Shown one piece after another: positions 56,762 to 57,571 of a DNA stretch of 57,571 nt. A model generated the notes under the pieces. The model searched no databases. It had not been told where the DNA came from and worked only from the letters and a program-made list of their open reading frames with translations. Source of the stretch: Craurococcus roseus (GTDB lineage: Bacteria; Pseudomonadota; Alphaproteobacteria; Acetobacterales; Acetobacteraceae); the NCBI RefSeq assembly GCF_039523795.1, contig NZ_BAAAFZ010000036.1:1-57571 (forward strand), given 5' to 3'. Position 1 is the first letter of the stretch. Every line of letters begins with the position of its first letter. A program made the translations under genes and the position numbers.

Positions 56762-57322
56762 TCAGACGAACCAGTCGTCCGGCTCGGCCGCCTCGCGCGC
56801 GTTCGGGCTGCCGAAGGCCTCCGTGACGAACACGGCGTGCCACCCCCGGTAGTCGCCCCGCTCGATGCCGAGGCCGACCTCCGTGTAGGCGGGGTTGAGC
56901 AGGTTCGCGCGGTGGCCGGGCGACGCCAGCAGGTTGTCGTGGAGGGCCTCCACGTCCGCCGCGTCCAGCACGGCGGCGTTCTCCCCCAGGGCGCGGTAGC
57001 CGTAACCCGCCCCTTCGGCGCGCTGGGCGGCGGAGGGGCCGCCTTCGCCGGTGTGGCCGAAGCTGTCGGTCGCCAGCATCCAGGACGTGCGGCGTTCCGC
57101 CGTGTCCGAGAGTTCGGCGTCGAACGGGAGCGCGCCCGCGCCGGCCCCGGCGCGAGAGGCGTTGATGAGCTGGAGCAGGTAGGTTTCCCATTCGGATGGC
57201 GGCGCGGCCCTGTCGGCTCTCCCCTGTCGATGGCCGTCGTCAACGGTTGTGCGCCCGCGCGCGGCGCGGGCATGCGTCGCCGCCCGACGGTGGACGGAGC
57301 CGAACCGACGCGCGGGCGGCAT
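56762..57322 (-). CDS. CAP-domain (SCP-like) protein
   Basis: The CAP domain starts near 57207: EWETYLLQLINASRAGAGAG, FDAELSDTAERRTSWMLATD, SFGHTGEGGPSAAQRAEGAG, GYRALGENAAVLDAADVEA, LLASPGHRANLLNPAYTEVG and GWHAVFVTEAFG. GHT, the GEN-AV segment and SPGHRANLLN are the CAP signatures, including cavity His and Glu residues. There is no signal peptide, and the region between the ATG at 57322 and the domain is Arg-rich, so the real start may be nearer the domain. The protein ends EAAEPDDWFV, a tail like that of the GH16-like protein. It converges with recX. Confidence 0.8.
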   Translation of the reverse strand: MPPARRFGSVHRRAATHARAARGRTTVDDGHRQGRADRAAPPSEWETYLLQLINASRAGAGAGALPFDAELSDTAERRTSWMLATDSFGHTGEGGPSAAQRAEGAGYGYRALGENAAVLDAADVEALHDNLLASPGHRANLLNPAYTEVGLGIERGDYRGWHAVFVTEAFGSPNAREAAEPDDWFV

Positions 57323-57571
57323 CGGGCACGGCGGTTCGGTCCCTGCGTGCCGGTGGTGGGCGTCCCGCCGGCAGTTCCGCGGTCGAACGCCCGATGCGCC
57401 CCGGACCACTCGGGCAGTTGTACGTAGCTCGCAAGCCTCGGAAAGCCGCGCGCCGCGCCCTCGCTCCGGCCGGTTGACCCGGCGCCGGAAACTCCGCACA
57501 CCCGAACCCTCCCCGGCAGGAAGAACGGAGACGGCGCGCGTGGACGGTGCGGCGGGCGGCGGCGAACGGCG
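57323..57571. other. Right end of window, no gene supported
   Basis: About 250 bases upstream of the CAP gene. An upstream extension of the CAP frame (to 57499) is open but Arg/His-rich and unlike any family. A GTG near 57541 on the plus strand could begin another gene, but too little is visible. Confidence 0.5.

Noticed and set aside
57541..57571. Start of a further plus-strand gene at the window edge
   Set aside because: Only about ten codons are visible and the ribosome site is poor.

Overview
The window comes from a very GC-rich alphaproteobacterial chromosome, most likely Rhodospirillales/Acetobacteraceae (Roseomonas-like). This rests on base composition, on a his cluster with DUF2628 and GNAT genes built in, on the mdh-sucC-sucD-sucA-sucB block, and on many small families common in that group. 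No marker gene fixes the genus. It is draft sequence: three runs of N (4989-5048, 46339-46366, 56400-56458) each interrupt a real gene, and two of them break the reading frame.

Left to right: 1-545 is the decayed 3' part of an IS5-type transposase. 618-5693 (minus) is a full urease operon, ureD-A-B-C-E-F-G in transcription order. 5794-9802 (plus) holds an AmpG-like transporter, a DUF486 protein, alanine dehydrogenase and an old yellow enzyme. 9824-17368 (minus) holds gshB, a SirB1-type protein, a HIT protein and hisB-DUF2628-hisH-GNAT-hisA-[ridA remnant]-DUF1330-hisF-hisE. 17506-22056 has a TPR protein, hslVU, a DUF3833 lipoprotein and an EcsC protein. 22084-30362 (minus) carries two small proteins and the TCA block. 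30478-34527 (minus) holds a small secreted protein, zapE, a Gly/Tyr-rich protein and a two-gene unit for a periplasmic sugar-dehydrogenase-like protein and a diheme cytochrome c. 34774-35592 is a methyltransferase, followed by an 880-base non-coding island.

36475-44980 is the most accessory-looking part. It has a GH16-like protein without a signal peptide, der (opposite strand), an HWE-type sensor kinase, and a three-gene nitrile hydratase/thiocyanate hydrolase homologue whose beta chain is split in two. SnoaL-like, MFS and unknown genes follow. 45090-45399 looks like a broken gene end. 45579-51783 has small conserved proteins, an aspartate/glutamate racemase, a Rap1a/Tai-like protein, a glycine-zipper lipoprotein, superoxide dismutase, a VOC protein, a DHA2-type MFS pump and a polytopic membrane protein. 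52202-57322 has argF/argD, a PRC-barrel protein, a GlcG/HbpS-like protein, recX and a CAP-domain protein.

Most of the window is core metabolism: urea hydrolysis, histidine and arginine synthesis, the TCA cycle, glutathione and protein quality control. The strongest candidate for something unusual is the split-beta hydratase cluster at 41058-44980. Next come a shared C-terminal tail on two signal-less proteins and the non-coding island at 35593-36474. No tRNA, rRNA or CRISPR array was seen.
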